Positions 8,865-17,880 of a DNA stretch of 49,949 bases are shown one piece after another; position 1 is the stretch's first letter, and each line of letters opens with the position of its first letter. Both the position numbers and the translations under genes were made by a program. The notes beneath the pieces are model-generated. The model was not told where the DNA came from. It worked only from the letters and a program-made list of their open reading frames with translations, and did not search any database. Source of the stretch: Vibrio thalassae (GTDB lineage Bacteria > Pseudomonadota > Gammaproteobacteria > Enterobacterales > Vibrionaceae); the NCBI RefSeq assembly GCF_900089835.1, contig NZ_OANU01000062.1, positions 1-49,949 of the forward strand. Reading direction: 5' to 3'.

Positions 8865-10133
8865 ATGAAAGACGAAACCCTATCGATCCATCACGGTTAT
8901 CAAACGGATCCGACAACAAAATCGGTCGCAACGCCGATTTATCAAACGGTGGCGTACGAATTTGATAGCGCACAGCATGGTGCAGATCTATTTAATCTCG
9001 AGGTGCCGGGCAACATTTATACTCGTATTATGAATCCTACAAATGATGTCCTTGAACAGCGCATGGCTGCGTTGGAAGGCGGGATTGCAGGTTTGGTCGT
9101 AAGTGCAGGTAGTGCAGCGATCAATTATGCCATTCTGACGTTAGCTGAAGCCGGGGATAACATTGTTTCAACGCCACAGCTTTATGGTGGAACCTATACA
9201 TTATTTGCGCACATGTTGCCGAAACAAGGGATTAAGGTAAAGTTTGCAAAAGATGATAAACCTGAATCGATAGCTGAGCTGATCGACGAAAATACGAAGG
9301 CGGTGTATTGTGAGTCAATCGGTAATCCGGCTGGCAACATCGTTGACATAGAGGGGATTGCAACATTAGCTCATCAACAAGGTGTTCCTGTTATTGTCGA
9401 TAATACCGTCGCCACACCAGTGTTATGTAAGCCTATTGAATATGGAGCTGATATTGTGGTGCACTCATTGACTAAATATGTCGGTGGGCACGGTACGTCA
9501 CTGGGCGGAATTATTATTGATTCAGGGAAATTTCCGTGGGAACAACATAAAGACCGTTTCCCGGTGTTTAATCACCCGGAGCCGTCCTATCACGGTGTAG
9601 TGTATACAGAGGCATTTGGACCCGCTGCCTTTATTGGTCGTGCTAGAACTGTACCATTACGTAATACCGGCTCGGCATTATCACCAATGAATGCGTTTAT
9701 GTTACTTCAAGGGTTAGAAACTCTGCCGCTACGTATGGAACGACATACTGAGAACGCACTCAAAGTGGCACAGTTTTTACAGCAGAATGAAAAGGTTAGC
9801 TGGGTATCGTATGCTGGTTTAGACGATTCGCCGCATCATGAATTAGCTCGCAAATATATGAACGGAAAGCCGTCAGCGATATTATCCTTTGGGTTAAAAG
9901 ACGGATATGAAGCAGGCGTTCGTTTCTATGACGCACTTAAGATCTTCAAAAGACTAGTGAATATCGGTGATGCCAAATCGCTAGCATGTCACCCAGCTTC
10001 GACAACACATCGTCAAATGAGTGAATCAGAGCAGTTAGAAGCAGGTGTCCGTCCAGAGATGATAAGGCTGTCGGTTGGCATAGAGCACATTGATGATATC
10101 TTGGCAGATTTAGAACAAGCTCTCCAAGCATAA
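8865..10133 (+). CDS. metY: O-acetylhomoserine sulfhydrylase / PLP-dependent Cys-Met metabolism enzyme (MetY-like)
   Basis: A 422-aa fold-type I PLP enzyme of the Cys/Met metabolism family. It most resembles O-acetylhomoserine aminocarboxypropyltransferase (MetY), which makes homocysteine from O-acetylhomoserine and sulfide. The PLP-binding lysine is K204 in '[13 protein letters not shown]'. The '[10 protein letters not shown]', 'VVSAGSAA' and '[15 protein letters not shown]' blocks are typical. The length of about 420 residues favours MetY over MetB/MetC (about 385-400). It starts behind AAAGGAAGAACA and is monocistronic, closed by a strong terminator. No obvious MetJ box was found upstream. 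Confidence 0.9.
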   Translation: MKDETLSIHHGYQTDPTTKSVATPIYQTVAYEFDSAQHGADLFNLEVPGNIYTRIMNPTNDVLEQRMAALEGGIAGLVVSAGSAAINYAILTLAEAGDNIVSTPQLYGGTYTLFAHMLPKQGIKVKFAKDDKPESIAELIDENTKAVYCESIGNPAGNIVDIEGIATLAHQQGVPVIVDNTVATPVLCKPIEYGADIVVHSLTKYVGGHGTSLGGIIIDSGKFPWEQHKDRFPVFNHPEPSYHGVVYTEAFGPAAFIGRARTVPLRNTGSALSPMNAFMLLQGLETLPLRMERHTENALKVAQFLQQNEKVSWVSYAGLDDSPHHELARKYMNGKPSAILSFGLKDGYEAGVRFYDALKIFKRLVNIGDAKSLACHPASTTHRQMSESEQLEAGVRPEMIRLSVGIEHIDDILADLEQALQA

Positions 10134-10137
10134 AAAG

Positions 10138-10176
10138 CCCCCCAATAATTGATTACTAGTTATTGGGGGTTATTTC
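10138..10176 (+). terminator. Strong intrinsic terminator after metY
   Basis: CCCCCAATAA (10139-10148) pairs with TTATTGGGGG (10160-10169) around an 11-nt loop and is followed by a T-rich stretch. The stem can work in both directions and may also serve the convergent OmpA-family gene. Confidence 0.75.
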
Positions 10177-10200
10177 ATAGCTTAGTGTCGTATGTAAAAG

Positions 10201-11184
10201 CTACTGATTTTGTTCGACTAACACTTCGATCGAGTACTCATACTTAGGAACAATGAACTCGACACGGCGGTTTTGAGCACGCCCCTCTTTTGTTGAGTTA
10301 GTCGCAACAGGGTTTGATTCACCCATTCCACTTACTGTCATTCGAGAACGATCAATGCCCTGAGATTCTAGGTAGGCTGCCATGGATTCAGCACGCTCCT
10401 CAGAAACTCGCTGATTGACTTCCTCAGGACCAGTGTTATCTGTATAACCCGTTATCGTTACTGTTGATTCTGGGTTTTCTTGCATGAGTGCAATTAGAGG
10501 GATTAAGTCTGACTTGTTGCTTTCATCAAGCTGCGTAACATTGAATGCAAAGTTCTCTTGACCAGAAACTTGCTCAAAGGTTTTGGTCATGACTAGTACT
10601 TCAGCTACTGGGGGCGCTTCAGCAGGGGGTTGCGCTGCCGCTGCTGCTTTACCGAATGAATAAGAAATACCAAGCCAGACGGTGTCTATACCTGTGTTGA
10701 ACCAATCGTTCGTGGCCTTGTTGATACGTTGGTATTCCAAGCGTCCCGACCAAGCTGTAGCAAAGTCGTACTCCACACCAACGCCTCCCATTAATGATGT
10801 TTTGTCAACATGACTAGTATAGGCAGCACCTACTTTACCAAATACCGACCAATCATCAGTGAAACTATAAGAGAACTTTGGTGCTAGTGTGAGGGCACCT
10901 ATATTATCTTGCTGAATGTAACTTGCACCGTCGCCGACAAATGAAGTTTTGTAACTCCCCAACAAATCGTTCGCAAACTCAAGCGCGATGTAATCGTTCC
11001 AATCATAACCGGCAAAGAAGCCAGCACTAAATCCACTTTCAGTACAAGGTGCTCCAGAAATATTACATGCATTGGAAAGAAATGAACCCCCTAAACGTCC
11101 ACCTAAATACAGTCCCTCATTGGCGATAACTGGCACTGCCGTCATCGCTCCTATAATTGATGCTGCTACGACTAATTTTCTCAT
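10201..11184 (-). CDS. OmpA-family outer membrane protein
   Basis: A 327-aa exported protein. The signal peptide is MRKLVVAASIIGAMTAVPVIANEG, cleaved after 'VIA' or nearby. An N-terminal eight-strand-type beta barrel (about 25-185, ending 'WLGISYSFG') is followed by an Ala/Pro hinge (AAAAAQPPAEAPPVAE). The C-terminal OmpA peptidoglycan-binding domain (about 205-317) includes 'TITGYTDNTG' and 'GRAQNRRVEF'. Four cysteines would be unusual, but only two are seen, in the barrel's first loop (SNACNISGAPC), possibly a disulfide. The start at 11184 is supported by AAAGGATG just upstream; a longer frame begins 10 codons earlier. It sits at the outer membrane and anchors to peptidoglycan. Confidence 0.88.
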   Translation of the reverse strand: MRKLVVAASIIGAMTAVPVIANEGLYLGGRLGGSFLSNACNISGAPCTESGFSAGFFAGYDWNDYIALEFANDLLGSYKTSFVGDGASYIQQDNIGALTLAPKFSYSFTDDWSVFGKVGAAYTSHVDKTSLMGGVGVEYDFATAWSGRLEYQRINKATNDWFNTGIDTVWLGISYSFGKAAAAAQPPAEAPPVAEVLVMTKTFEQVSGQENFAFNVTQLDESNKSDLIPLIALMQENPESTVTITGYTDNTGPEEVNQRVSEERAESMAAYLESQGIDRSRMTVSGMGESNPVATNSTKEGRAQNRRVEFIVPKYEYSIEVLVEQNQ

Positions 11185-11346
11185 AATGACATCCTTTTTA
11201 TCATCACCATGCAATGTATTGCATTATTGCTAAAAATAGGTGAAGGTTCTCAATTTTTCAAAGAATTAAATTGAGGGTTATGTCAATAGATGGAGGGGGA
11301 GAGTTTTTGGGATAATATTTTGAGGGCTTTAACCATAATCAGTTTA

Positions 11347-12165
11347 CTAGCTAGCGGTGTCACCATAACAAAGAGGCATATATTTTCGAAGTATGGGCTC
11401 GATGATTTCGATTAGCCATTTTACCTTGTCTTCATTTTTACGTGATGCTTTAGCTAAAATAGCCATATCTAAATGTACGGGTGCTTTTTGCGGTGACTCT
11501 GATGTGATGTAACGTAAGGTATAACATTGTTCCATCAATTGAGTCATTAATGCGTGATTGTCGACGAAGATAGTCGCCTCTGCTTGATGGTCTAATAATT
11601 TGTACAGATCGATATGTTCATTGAGATCCGCGACCATATACTTGACATATTCTCCCTCGATATTGCCATATAAAACGCCTGTCCCAGTATGAATATACTT
11701 CTGATAGATCGATTGTGGTTTGTCGGTTAGAGCATGAACGGCTAAGTCAACTTCTTCTGTCAACAGTAACGACTCAGATCCGCTTTGCCATTGTCTTATT
11801 TCAATAGCTGCGGAAGTGTGACAACGAATAGCATCAATTATTGCTTTGCCACAACCAATTAAATATGGCTCGATAATATGCAAGGTCACCTTGTCGACGG
11901 ATTTAGGGTCGAATATCTCTGGTTTTAGTGCTTCGGAGATATCGTTAAGTGCTAGCCTTAGTTTCGGTTCGATGCTTTGAGCGTATGTGGTAGGCGTTAA
12001 GCCAGCCGCGCTGCGAATAAACAGTGGGTCAGCGAGCTCTGCGCGCAGCTGCGCTAGCGTTTTAGATACGTAAGATTGCGAACGCCCCAATGCTTTAGCG
12101 GTTTTTAATGTAGATTGCGTTTGCATTAACGTTAAGAAAACGCGGAGCGCATTAAGGTCGTTCAT
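11347..12165 (-). CDS. LysR-type transcriptional regulator
   Basis: A 272-aa LTTR with an N-terminal helix-turn-helix (about 1-60: 'LRVFLTLMQTQSTLKTAKALGRSQSYVSKTLAQLRAELADPLFIRS') and a divergent effector domain. Length is slightly below the typical 290-310. The effector half is weakly recognisable, so the ligand is unknown. An IS200-type element begins about 30 bp upstream of the ATG, so the native promoter has probably been displaced and expression may be altered (inference). Its usual divergently transcribed target is not evident, because the gene on the other side of the IS is a minus-strand glycine-zipper gene. Confidence 0.85.
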   Translation of the reverse strand: MNDLNALRVFLTLMQTQSTLKTAKALGRSQSYVSKTLAQLRAELADPLFIRSAAGLTPTTYAQSIEPKLRLALNDISEALKPEIFDPKSVDKVTLHIIEPYLIGCGKAIIDAIRCHTSAAIEIRQWQSGSESLLLTEEVDLAVHALTDKPQSIYQKYIHTGTGVLYGNIEGEYVKYMVADLNEHIDLYKLLDHQAEATIFVDNHALMTQLMEQCYTLRYITSESPQKAPVHLDMAILAKASRKNEDKVKWLIEIIEPILRKYMPLCYGDTAS

Positions 12166-12267
12166 AACTAATGGGTACCAATTTGCTTAATTGAAACTTG
12201 GTAAACCACCGCCTCTGGCGGTGTGACTCGAAAAGGCTCTGCCGTAACAGCGTGCATCGATGGGAAA

Positions 12268-12308
12268 ATGACCTCCTTTATAGAACCGGCAAGTTCAAAG
12301 GAGGTCAT
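12268..12308 (+). promoter_or_regulatory. Hairpin sequestering the tnpA ribosome-binding site
   Basis: A perfect 12-bp stem: ATGACCTCCTTT (12268-12279) pairs with AAAGGAGGTCAT (12297-12308). The 3' arm contains the AGGAGG Shine-Dalgarno of tnpA and ends one base before its ATG. IS200 is known to keep transposase low with such a 5'UTR stem-loop, so translational repression is expected here. Confidence 0.8.
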
Positions 12309-12743
12309 ATGAGAGACTGGCAGAGCCAAGCTCACGTTAAACATTATTGCAAATATCACGTTGTGATTGTTCCAAAATATCGAAAGAAAGCGATTTATGG
12401 TTCATTGCGTAGAGATATCGGAAAAATCTTAAGAGAGTTATGTAGACAGCAAGGGGTAGTATTGGTTGAGGGTTATGCGATGAAAGATCACATCCATATG
12501 CTCTTGATGATTCCACCAAAGTATAGCGTGGCCAATACTGTTGGCTTTTTGAAAGGAAAATCAGCAATAAGAATTTTCCGCGACTATATGCAGGTAAAAC
12601 GTAACTTTACTGGGAGAAAATTCTGGGCAAGAGGTTACTGTGTTAGCACAGTAGGACTCGATGAACAGATGATTCGTGAATACATACGTAATCAGGAGTC
12701 GGAAGAAAAACGCCAAGAGCAGTTGCGACTCTCGGGCTTATAA
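12309..12743 (+). CDS. tnpA: IS200-type transposase TnpA (Y1, HUH)
   Basis: A 144-aa Y1 transposase. The HUH metal-binding motif is H61-I-H63 in 'MKDHIHML'. The catalytic tyrosine is Y125 in 'MIREYIRNQE'. The N-terminus 'HVKHYCKYHVVIVPKYRKK' is typical of the IS200 group. All catalytic residues and the full length are present, so it should be functional. ATG 12309 is fixed by the AAAGGAGG ribosome site. No tnpB accessory gene is present. A longer upstream frame would run through the regulatory hairpin and is not used. Confidence 0.93.
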   Translation: MRDWQSQAHVKHYCKYHVVIVPKYRKKAIYGSLRRDIGKILRELCRQQGVVLVEGYAMKDHIHMLLMIPPKYSVANTVGFLKGKSAIRIFRDYMQVKRNFTGRKFWARGYCVSTVGLDEQMIREYIRNQESEEKRQEQLRLSGL

Positions 12744-12748
12744 AACAT

Positions 12749-12765
12749 AGCCCCTTCTAGGGGCT
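12749..12765 (+). terminator. Hairpin after tnpA
   Basis: AGCCCC/GGGGCT stem with a 5-nt loop directly after the tnpA stop, followed by TTTCAT. A likely weak intrinsic terminator inside the IS, upstream of the right-end hairpin. Confidence 0.5.
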
Positions 12766-12839
12766 TTCATCATACTACCGGTTTCACCGGTAGTTTTGAT
12801 TAAAACAACTATAAGCGGTGACTTAACAGTTATCAATGA

Positions 12840-13232
12840 CTAGTTAAGTACGACGTAGCCACGATTTGTCATGCAGTTTTTTACTACTTTTTGTTTGTCT
12901 TGATTATACTGTTCGCTATTTTCTCTATTTGAACGGTTACGCCCTAGTACTCCGGCAGCTAACCCTATCGCGGCACCTTTTTTCGCGCCTTCCGTGCCTG
13001 AGCCGCCTGCGATAGCAACACCCGCTGAGCCAAGGGCGGCACCTTTCGCCGCGCCACTCACAGCACCACCCGAAGATTTTTGCTTTTGAACTTGATTCGA
13101 CATCTCTTCACATTGGTGAAGATCATAAATGTAGTCTTTTTCGTCTACGCCTTGCATGTCAACAATGAGGTTGGCGTAGCTGGGTGTTGCGATGACAAAC
13201 GCGAACAGAACGGAAAGTAATGGCTTTTTCAT
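12840..13232 (-). CDS. Exported glycine-zipper protein
   Basis: A 130-aa protein with a Sec signal peptide (MKKPLLSVLFAFVIATPSYA). The central glycine-zipper region (about 55-98) of repeated GxxxG/AxxxG steps is typical of proteins that insert into or span membranes, such as YMGG/SlyB-type families. Two Cys residues (in 'HQCEEM' and 'VKNCMTNRG') may form a disulfide in the periplasm, and the tail 'CMTNRGYVVLN' is common in small secreted glycine-zipper proteins. No lipobox was found. Function unknown; probably an envelope protein. The AGAGTACCAGATATG context gives only a weak ribosome site. Confidence 0.75.
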   Translation of the reverse strand: MKKPLLSVLFAFVIATPSYANLIVDMQGVDEKDYIYDLHQCEEMSNQVQKQKSSGGAVSGAAKGAALGSAGVAIAGGSGTEGAKKGAAIGLAAGVLGRNRSNRENSEQYNQDKQKVVKNCMTNRGYVVLN

Positions 13233-13730
13233 ATCTGGTACTCTGAAGGATTTGACAACATGTTATCGAAATCAGATCGTCATTTTGGAATATTGGTTAT
13301 TACGTACAGTCGACATATGAACACATCTAGCATGTTGGGGGAGTGATTTAATTGGCGAATGCTTTTGGTTTTATTATTGGCTGTGTTAATTCTTCGTCGG
13401 CATCGTTAATATTTTGATAAATTGATATAAGTCAATGAATCGTGTAAATAAATTGTAACCAATATGTTTTTTTTGTGAGAGCTTGTTTGATCGTTAATAT
13501 CCCAGGTGTAAGGGCCTTGGGGAATTTATGGAATTTTACATTCCTTTTTTGAATTAACTTAATCTAAATTTTGCATTGTAAAGATGGTTAATATTTTCTT
13601 ACTGTTTTTCTGTTGCAAGTGAATAAGCCTTAATCTTGCAAAGATAATAATAACTATAACCTAAATAGGTGATATATCGCCGGTAGTCGATTGTATTTCG
13701 TGTGTTCATATTTGCGCAAAGGAATAAGCA
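13233..13730. other. Intergenic region, divergent promoters of glycine-zipper gene and ccp
   Basis: About 500 bp of AT-rich sequence with no supported gene. It holds the FNR-like site described separately and must contain promoters for both flanking genes. A poly-T run at about 13467-13474 is not part of a clear hairpin. Confidence 0.5.
13422..13435 (+). promoter_or_regulatory. FNR-type binding site upstream of cytochrome c peroxidase
   Basis: TTGAT-ATAA-GTCAA matches the FNR/CRP-family consensus TTGAT-N4-ATCAA at 9 of 10 specified bases. Bacterial di-heme peroxidases are typically induced by FNR or Anr under low oxygen, so the site fits the gene it precedes. It is about 295 bp upstream of the start codon, which is far, so the transcript would have a long leader. 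Confidence 0.5.
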
Positions 13731-14717
13731 ATGAGAAATGTAATAGTAACAGCAATAGCAGTAGGTATAGCATGTAATGTAAATGCTAAAAGACAAGATC
13801 AAGAGCCCATTAAAGTCATTGAACCCATCGTCGGCTTGGATCAGCAAAAAGTAGAGTTAGGAAAAGCACTTTGGTTTGAACCACGACTCTCTGCCTCAAA
13901 TACAATTTCGTGTAATTCTTGTCATAACGTGGCGACAGGTGGCGTCGACAATTTACCAAGTTCAATCGGACATAAATGGGCAATTGGACCGATTAACTCT
14001 CCAACCGTTCTCAACTCAGACCTAAACTTTGTCCAATTTTGGAATGGTCGAGCTAAAGATCTACAAGAGCAAGCTGCTGGGCCGATCGAAAATCCTTTGG
14101 AAATGGCATTCACTCATGATCTCGCTATTGGTACGTTACAATCGATTCCTCAGTACCGACAGTGGTTTGAAAGTGCATATGGCTCTAAAAGCTTTACAAT
14201 TAATGAAGTCACAGACGCCATTGCAACGTTTGAAAAGACGCTGCGAACCCCTAACGCCGCATTTGACCAGTGGCTTAAGGGCGACGACAGCGCACTTACC
14301 AAGGAACAAGTTGAAGGTTATGCTCTATTTAAGCAAAAAGGGTGCACGGCCTGTCACTCAGGTCCGCTAGCCGGGGGCCAGATGTACCAAAAAATGGGGC
14401 TGGTTAAAACGTTTAATACTGACAATCCAGATATTGGACGCGCCGCGGTTACCGGAAAGGATTTCGACAAGTACGTGTTCAAAGTACCAACGCTTCGCAA
14501 TATCGAATTGACGTATCCGTACTTCCACGATGGTTCAGTGTGGGACTTGCAGGAAGCTGTCGAGGTCATGGCTGATATTCAATTAGGTCAACCGCTAACT
14601 AAAGATGAATCGAAGAAAATTACCGCGTTTTTGCGTTCTCTCACAGGCGAACAACCGCAAGTTACGCTTCCACACCTTCCACCGTCAACACACACAACGG
14701 CTAGGCCACAGATCTAG
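13731..14717 (+). CDS. ccpA: Periplasmic di-heme cytochrome c peroxidase
   Basis: A 328-aa bacterial cytochrome c peroxidase that reduces H2O2 to water using electrons from c-type cytochromes in the periplasm. A short signal peptide (MRNVIVTAIAVGIACNVNA) precedes two c-heme motifs, CNSCH (61-65) and CTACH (205-209). The conserved blocks 'FWNGRAKDLQEQAAGPIENPLEMA' and 'FKVPTLRNIELTYPYFHDG' match the family. It starts behind AAAGGAATAAGCA. Monocistronic, followed by a terminator. The FNR-like site far upstream suggests oxygen-limited induction. Confidence 0.93.
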   Translation: MRNVIVTAIAVGIACNVNAKRQDQEPIKVIEPIVGLDQQKVELGKALWFEPRLSASNTISCNSCHNVATGGVDNLPSSIGHKWAIGPINSPTVLNSDLNFVQFWNGRAKDLQEQAAGPIENPLEMAFTHDLAIGTLQSIPQYRQWFESAYGSKSFTINEVTDAIATFEKTLRTPNAAFDQWLKGDDSALTKEQVEGYALFKQKGCTACHSGPLAGGQMYQKMGLVKTFNTDNPDIGRAAVTGKDFDKYVFKVPTLRNIELTYPYFHDGSVWDLQEAVEVMADIQLGQPLTKDESKKITAFLRSLTGEQPQVTLPHLPPSTHTTARPQI

Positions 14718-14723
14718 TCATTG

Positions 14724-14755
14724 AAAAAGCGCTCAAATATGGGCGTTTTTTTCAT
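14724..14755 (+). terminator. Intrinsic terminator after ccp
   Basis: AAAA(g)CGCTC pairs with GGGCGTTTT across a 6-nt loop with one bulged base, followed by a T run (TTTTTTT). Typical rho-independent signal. Confidence 0.6.
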
Positions 14756-14824
14756 TTTCAATCTAATCTTAGCTTACACTACGTACAAATCGGCAATTGT
14801 GGTAACTAAGGAAAGTGCACTTGT

Positions 14825-15742
14825 ATGAAAAAGGTTGGTTGGACTCACTATTTAAGACTCTGTTTTGGCCTGTTATTATTGACAGGCTGTACCACTAAGT
14901 TTCTATATAGTAATTTGGATTGGTTCATTGTCGACTATATTGATGATTATGTGACTCTTAATAGTGCTCAAGAGGAAATATTAACAGAAAGAGTCTTGGT
15001 ATTGGCCCAATGGCATAAGAACAAAGAATTGCCTCGCTATTTGAAACAATTGACAGAACTAAGAAATAAAGATCCCAAAAGTGTTGAACCCGCTTATGTT
15101 GCCGATCAAATTGCACAAGCCAGACAACATACAAAAAGGCTCGTTGTTCAAATAACACCGGACTTATACGCATTAACTCAGCAAATGAGTGACACTCAAA
15201 TTAAAGAGCTATTGAATAATTTAGAAAAAAACGATGCAAAATTCGCTGATAAGTATCAAGGATTAGAAGAGGAAGACATCAAGACTATTTACCAACAGCG
15301 CATCGAAGAAAATTTAGAACGATGGTTTGGTTCTCTTACTGAAGAACAAAAAAGGTTAGCACAGCGCTGGTCGAATGAAATGGAAGTAACCGCTTTCGAT
15401 TGGCAGCAACATAGACGGCAAATGCAAGACTATATGCGTCAGTTACTCAACCGTCGTGGGGATATTGGCTACTACCAACTAGAGTTTCAGCGCCTGTTAA
15501 ATGACAGTGAAAGTTTTTATAGCGAGCAACTCAAGCGAAAAATAGAACACAATCGCGTCATCGCAGCACAATACATCGCACTGTCACTTAATAGCGTGAC
15601 AGTGAAACAGCACCAGCACTTAACAGAAGAAATTGACGATTGGAGAGACATCGCTTCTGATTTAATGACAACATTACTATTAGACTATAGTCCTACAGAA
15701 ATATACGCCTTGAACGCATACACTGAATATAAATCAGTTTAG
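14825..15742 (+). CDS. DUF6279-type lipoprotein
   Basis: A 305-aa predicted outer- or inner-membrane lipoprotein with signal sequence and lipobox LLTGC (C22). The mature part is helical and rich in charged residues. It begins 'KFLYSNLDWFIVDYIDDYVTLNSAQEEIL', a block I associate with the DUF6279 family of uncharacterised proteobacterial lipoproteins. No enzymatic motif. The small membrane-protein gene begins 13 bp downstream and is likely co-transcribed. Function unknown. Confidence 0.8.
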   Translation: MKKVGWTHYLRLCFGLLLLTGCTTKFLYSNLDWFIVDYIDDYVTLNSAQEEILTERVLVLAQWHKNKELPRYLKQLTELRNKDPKSVEPAYVADQIAQARQHTKRLVVQITPDLYALTQQMSDTQIKELLNNLEKNDAKFADKYQGLEEEDIKTIYQQRIEENLERWFGSLTEEQKRLAQRWSNEMEVTAFDWQQHRRQMQDYMRQLLNRRGDIGYYQLEFQRLLNDSESFYSEQLKRKIEHNRVIAAQYIALSLNSVTVKQHQHLTEEIDDWRDIASDLMTTLLLDYSPTEIYALNAYTEYKSV

Positions 15743-15755
15743 GGAGTAGTTGGGT

Positions 15756-15998
15756 ATGATGGAGCAAGGTCTATTTTGGACGGAAAAGGTTCTGTTGCTG
15801 GCAGGTTTGTTATTTATTATTACCGGAATCGTACAATACGGCCGTCGTAGCCAGGACTGGAAAGGCGTCGTAACCATGTTTTATAAGCGTGTACCAATGA
15901 GTGTTGAAGAGTACAAGCGTTACCGTCTTGGTGTTGCGTTGGTAATTTTTGCTATTGTGCTACGTTTTGCATTGCACATATTCTGGCCTCAATTCTAA
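15756..15998 (+). CDS. Small membrane protein of unknown function
   Basis: An 80-aa protein with two predicted transmembrane segments (about 10-28 'VLLLAGLLFIITGIVQYG' and about 60-76 'LGVALVIFAIVLRFALHIF') around a short basic loop. GGGAG lies 8 nt before the ATG pair at 15756/15759. A TTG at 15750 would add two residues. It lies in an apparent operon with the preceding lipoprotein gene. No family recognised. Confidence 0.7.
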   Translation: MMEQGLFWTEKVLLLAGLLFIITGIVQYGRRSQDWKGVVTMFYKRVPMSVEEYKRYRLGVALVIFAIVLRFALHIFWPQF

Positions 15999-16135
15999 CT
16001 TGCCGTTTCTTTCACATCATTGATGCTCACCTTTTGCTAACATTCTCAGTAGCAGGTAAAAGTAACCGATGGGTTGGCGGTTCTATTTAACTCTTATCAA
16101 GTACACGTTTGATTAGAGGGTGACGGGAGCATTAC

Positions 16136-17659
16136 ATGACCTACTCAAAATTTCCGATTTCCAAACTACCCGAACCACTTTTCACTTCACAACAAGTACG
16201 AGAAGGCGAAAAGGCGCTCGCACAATCGCTAGAAATTGAGCTCTATACGCTAATGGAACGAGCAGGGACTGCGACTTTTGAGTTAATCCAAGCCTCATTT
16301 GTTGATGCGCGACATGTATTGGTCTGTTGTGGGAAAGGCAACAACGGCGGTGATGGCTATGTCGTTGCAAGGCTAGCTTTGCTATCGGGTTACCAAGTCA
16401 CGGTCTGGCAAATAGGCGATAGTGAATCACTAAGAGGTGATGCAGCAAGGGCCAAGAACAATTTTCTAAGCAAAGGTGGTGTGATTGGCTCACCAAAGAA
16501 CACTGTTCCTGACGATGTAGACATTATCGTTGATGCCCTGCTAGGAACTGGGATTTGTGGCGAAGTAAGACCATTCTTTTCTTATTTATTTGATCGTTTG
16601 AATCAATCAAAACGGCCAATAATATCAATAGATACACCATCGGGTTTGAACCCAGATACGGGAGCGATTACGGGAAATGCCATTAAAGCGAACAAAACCA
16701 TAACCTTTATTGGTGTTAAGCAAGGTCTAGTGACAGGTCGCGCACGCGCTTTTACTGGAGAGTTGTATTTTGCTGGTTTGGGTATTGCCACAACGTTTAA
16801 TCAACGTTGCCAATCAAGTGCAACCTTGACCGCTGAGAATTGGATAACCTATCTCCCTGCAAGAAATAAAGATTCCCATAAAGGGTCCTTCGGGAAACTG
16901 CTCGTCGTAGGTGGTGGAGAGGGCATGAGTGGTGCCGCGTATCTCGCGTCTGCAGCAGCTTTACGTGCAGGAGGGGGATTGGTGGCGACTTTAGCTCACG
17001 AATCTAGTTTGACTCCAATTAGGTGTTTGTTGCCAGAAGCGATGGTAACCGAGCACACCTCTTTGTCGTTACGTGACAAAAGCAAATGGTGTTCCGCGTT
17101 GGCGATTGGTGTAGGTTTGGGAAGAACATCTTGGTCTGCGAACGTATTTCAACAAACTTTGGCACTCGCATCCACATTGAGCCTCCCCATGGTCATTGAT
17201 GCTGACGGGCTATATTGGCTTGCTAAGAGTGATACCGCCTCCGTTCTATCTAGCAACCATATCTTAACACCCCATCCGGGTGAAGCGGCTCATTTATTGA
17301 ATTGTCAGATCAATAATATCGAGAGCAATCGTTTTGAGGCGATTCGAGCAATACAGAACACATATGGTGGCGTTATTGTTCTAAAGGGCGCTGGAACGTT
17401 AGTTTACGATGGCAAAAATATGACGGTTTGCCACGCTGGTAATCCTGGCATGGCGACTGGCGGCATGGGTGACGTATTAACCGGAACCATCCTTTCTCAG
17501 CTAGGACAGGGAAAAAGCCTTATGCAAGCCGCTATTTTAGGGACACTAATTCACAGTATGGCAGCGGATCATGAAGCGCTAGAAAATGGTGAAGTTGGTA
17601 TGCTGGCCTCTGACTTATTGAATAAAATTCGTCTGATATGCAATTACGACATGTCTTAG
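16136..17659 (+). CDS. nnr: Bifunctional NAD(P)HX epimerase / ADP-dependent dehydratase
   Basis: A 507-aa metabolite-repair enzyme that restores hydrated NAD(P)H. The N-terminal YjeF epimerase domain (about 15-225) carries 'CGKGNNGGDGYVVARL' and 'IISIDTPSGLNPDTG'. The C-terminal ribokinase-like dehydratase domain (about 240-500) carries 'HKGSFGKLLVVGGGEGMSGAAYLA' and 'GNPGMATGGMGDVLTGTI'. Full length for the fused form. In many gammaproteobacteria nnr precedes tsaE-amiB-mutL. Here it is alone, followed by the guaC leader, so this may be a relocated or second copy (inference). The start follows GGGAGCATTAC. Confidence 0.93.
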   Translation: MTYSKFPISKLPEPLFTSQQVREGEKALAQSLEIELYTLMERAGTATFELIQASFVDARHVLVCCGKGNNGGDGYVVARLALLSGYQVTVWQIGDSESLRGDAARAKNNFLSKGGVIGSPKNTVPDDVDIIVDALLGTGICGEVRPFFSYLFDRLNQSKRPIISIDTPSGLNPDTGAITGNAIKANKTITFIGVKQGLVTGRARAFTGELYFAGLGIATTFNQRCQSSATLTAENWITYLPARNKDSHKGSFGKLLVVGGGEGMSGAAYLASAAALRAGGGLVATLAHESSLTPIRCLLPEAMVTEHTSLSLRDKSKWCSALAIGVGLGRTSWSANVFQQTLALASTLSLPMVIDADGLYWLAKSDTASVLSSNHILTPHPGEAAHLLNCQINNIESNRFEAIRAIQNTYGGVIVLKGAGTLVYDGKNMTVCHAGNPGMATGGMGDVLTGTILSQLGQGKSLMQAAILGTLIHSMAADHEALENGEVGMLASDLLNKIRLICNYDMS

Positions 17660-17880
17660 TTGAGTAATAAGTGAGTAATAAGAGCGATTTCTTTCATGGC
17701 ATTAGTTGTGAGCAGCTGCGTTGGCTATTACTTGTAACTAGGGGTAGTCGCGAGCATGACTGACTTTTTTGCGAAAAAGTCAAAATTAGCGCAAAAAAAT
17801 CAAAAATATTGCGACCTAAAAGACGATTGATTGGTGTTAAAGTGACCGGAGACGTGTCAATAGGTGAAGAATTAGACATT

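Larger units (their letters stand above)
12190..12806 (+). mobile_element. IS200/IS605-family element (IS200 group, about 0.6 kb)
   Basis: A compact single-gene element. The left end carries a subterminal hairpin CACCGCC/GGCGGTG (12207-12223). The right end carries ACTACCGG/CCGGTAGT (12774-12794). There are no long terminal inverted repeats or target duplication, as expected for HUH single-strand transposition. Size and gene content resemble the vibrio element IS1004 (from memory, about 630 bp). Exact tips are estimated to within about 15 bp. The element lies just upstream of the LysR gene, transcribed away from it. Confidence 0.8.

Noticed and set aside
12198..12308. Longer tnpA reading frame starting at 12198
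   Set aside because: It runs through the left-end hairpin and the RBS-masking stem; TnpA of IS200 type begins at the MRDWQSQ-like N-terminus behind AAAGGAGG.
13599..13847. Tyr/Cys-rich minus-strand frame over the ccp start
   Set aside because: Antisense to the ccp signal peptide; composition (repeated Tyr, Cys, Ile) is an artefact of AT-rich complementary sequence.
17694..17879. 61-codon minus-strand open frame between nnr and guaC
   Set aside because: No ribosome site, low-complexity Ser/Leu-rich translation, and it overlaps a competing plus-strand frame and the approach to the guaC promoter. No family resemblance.
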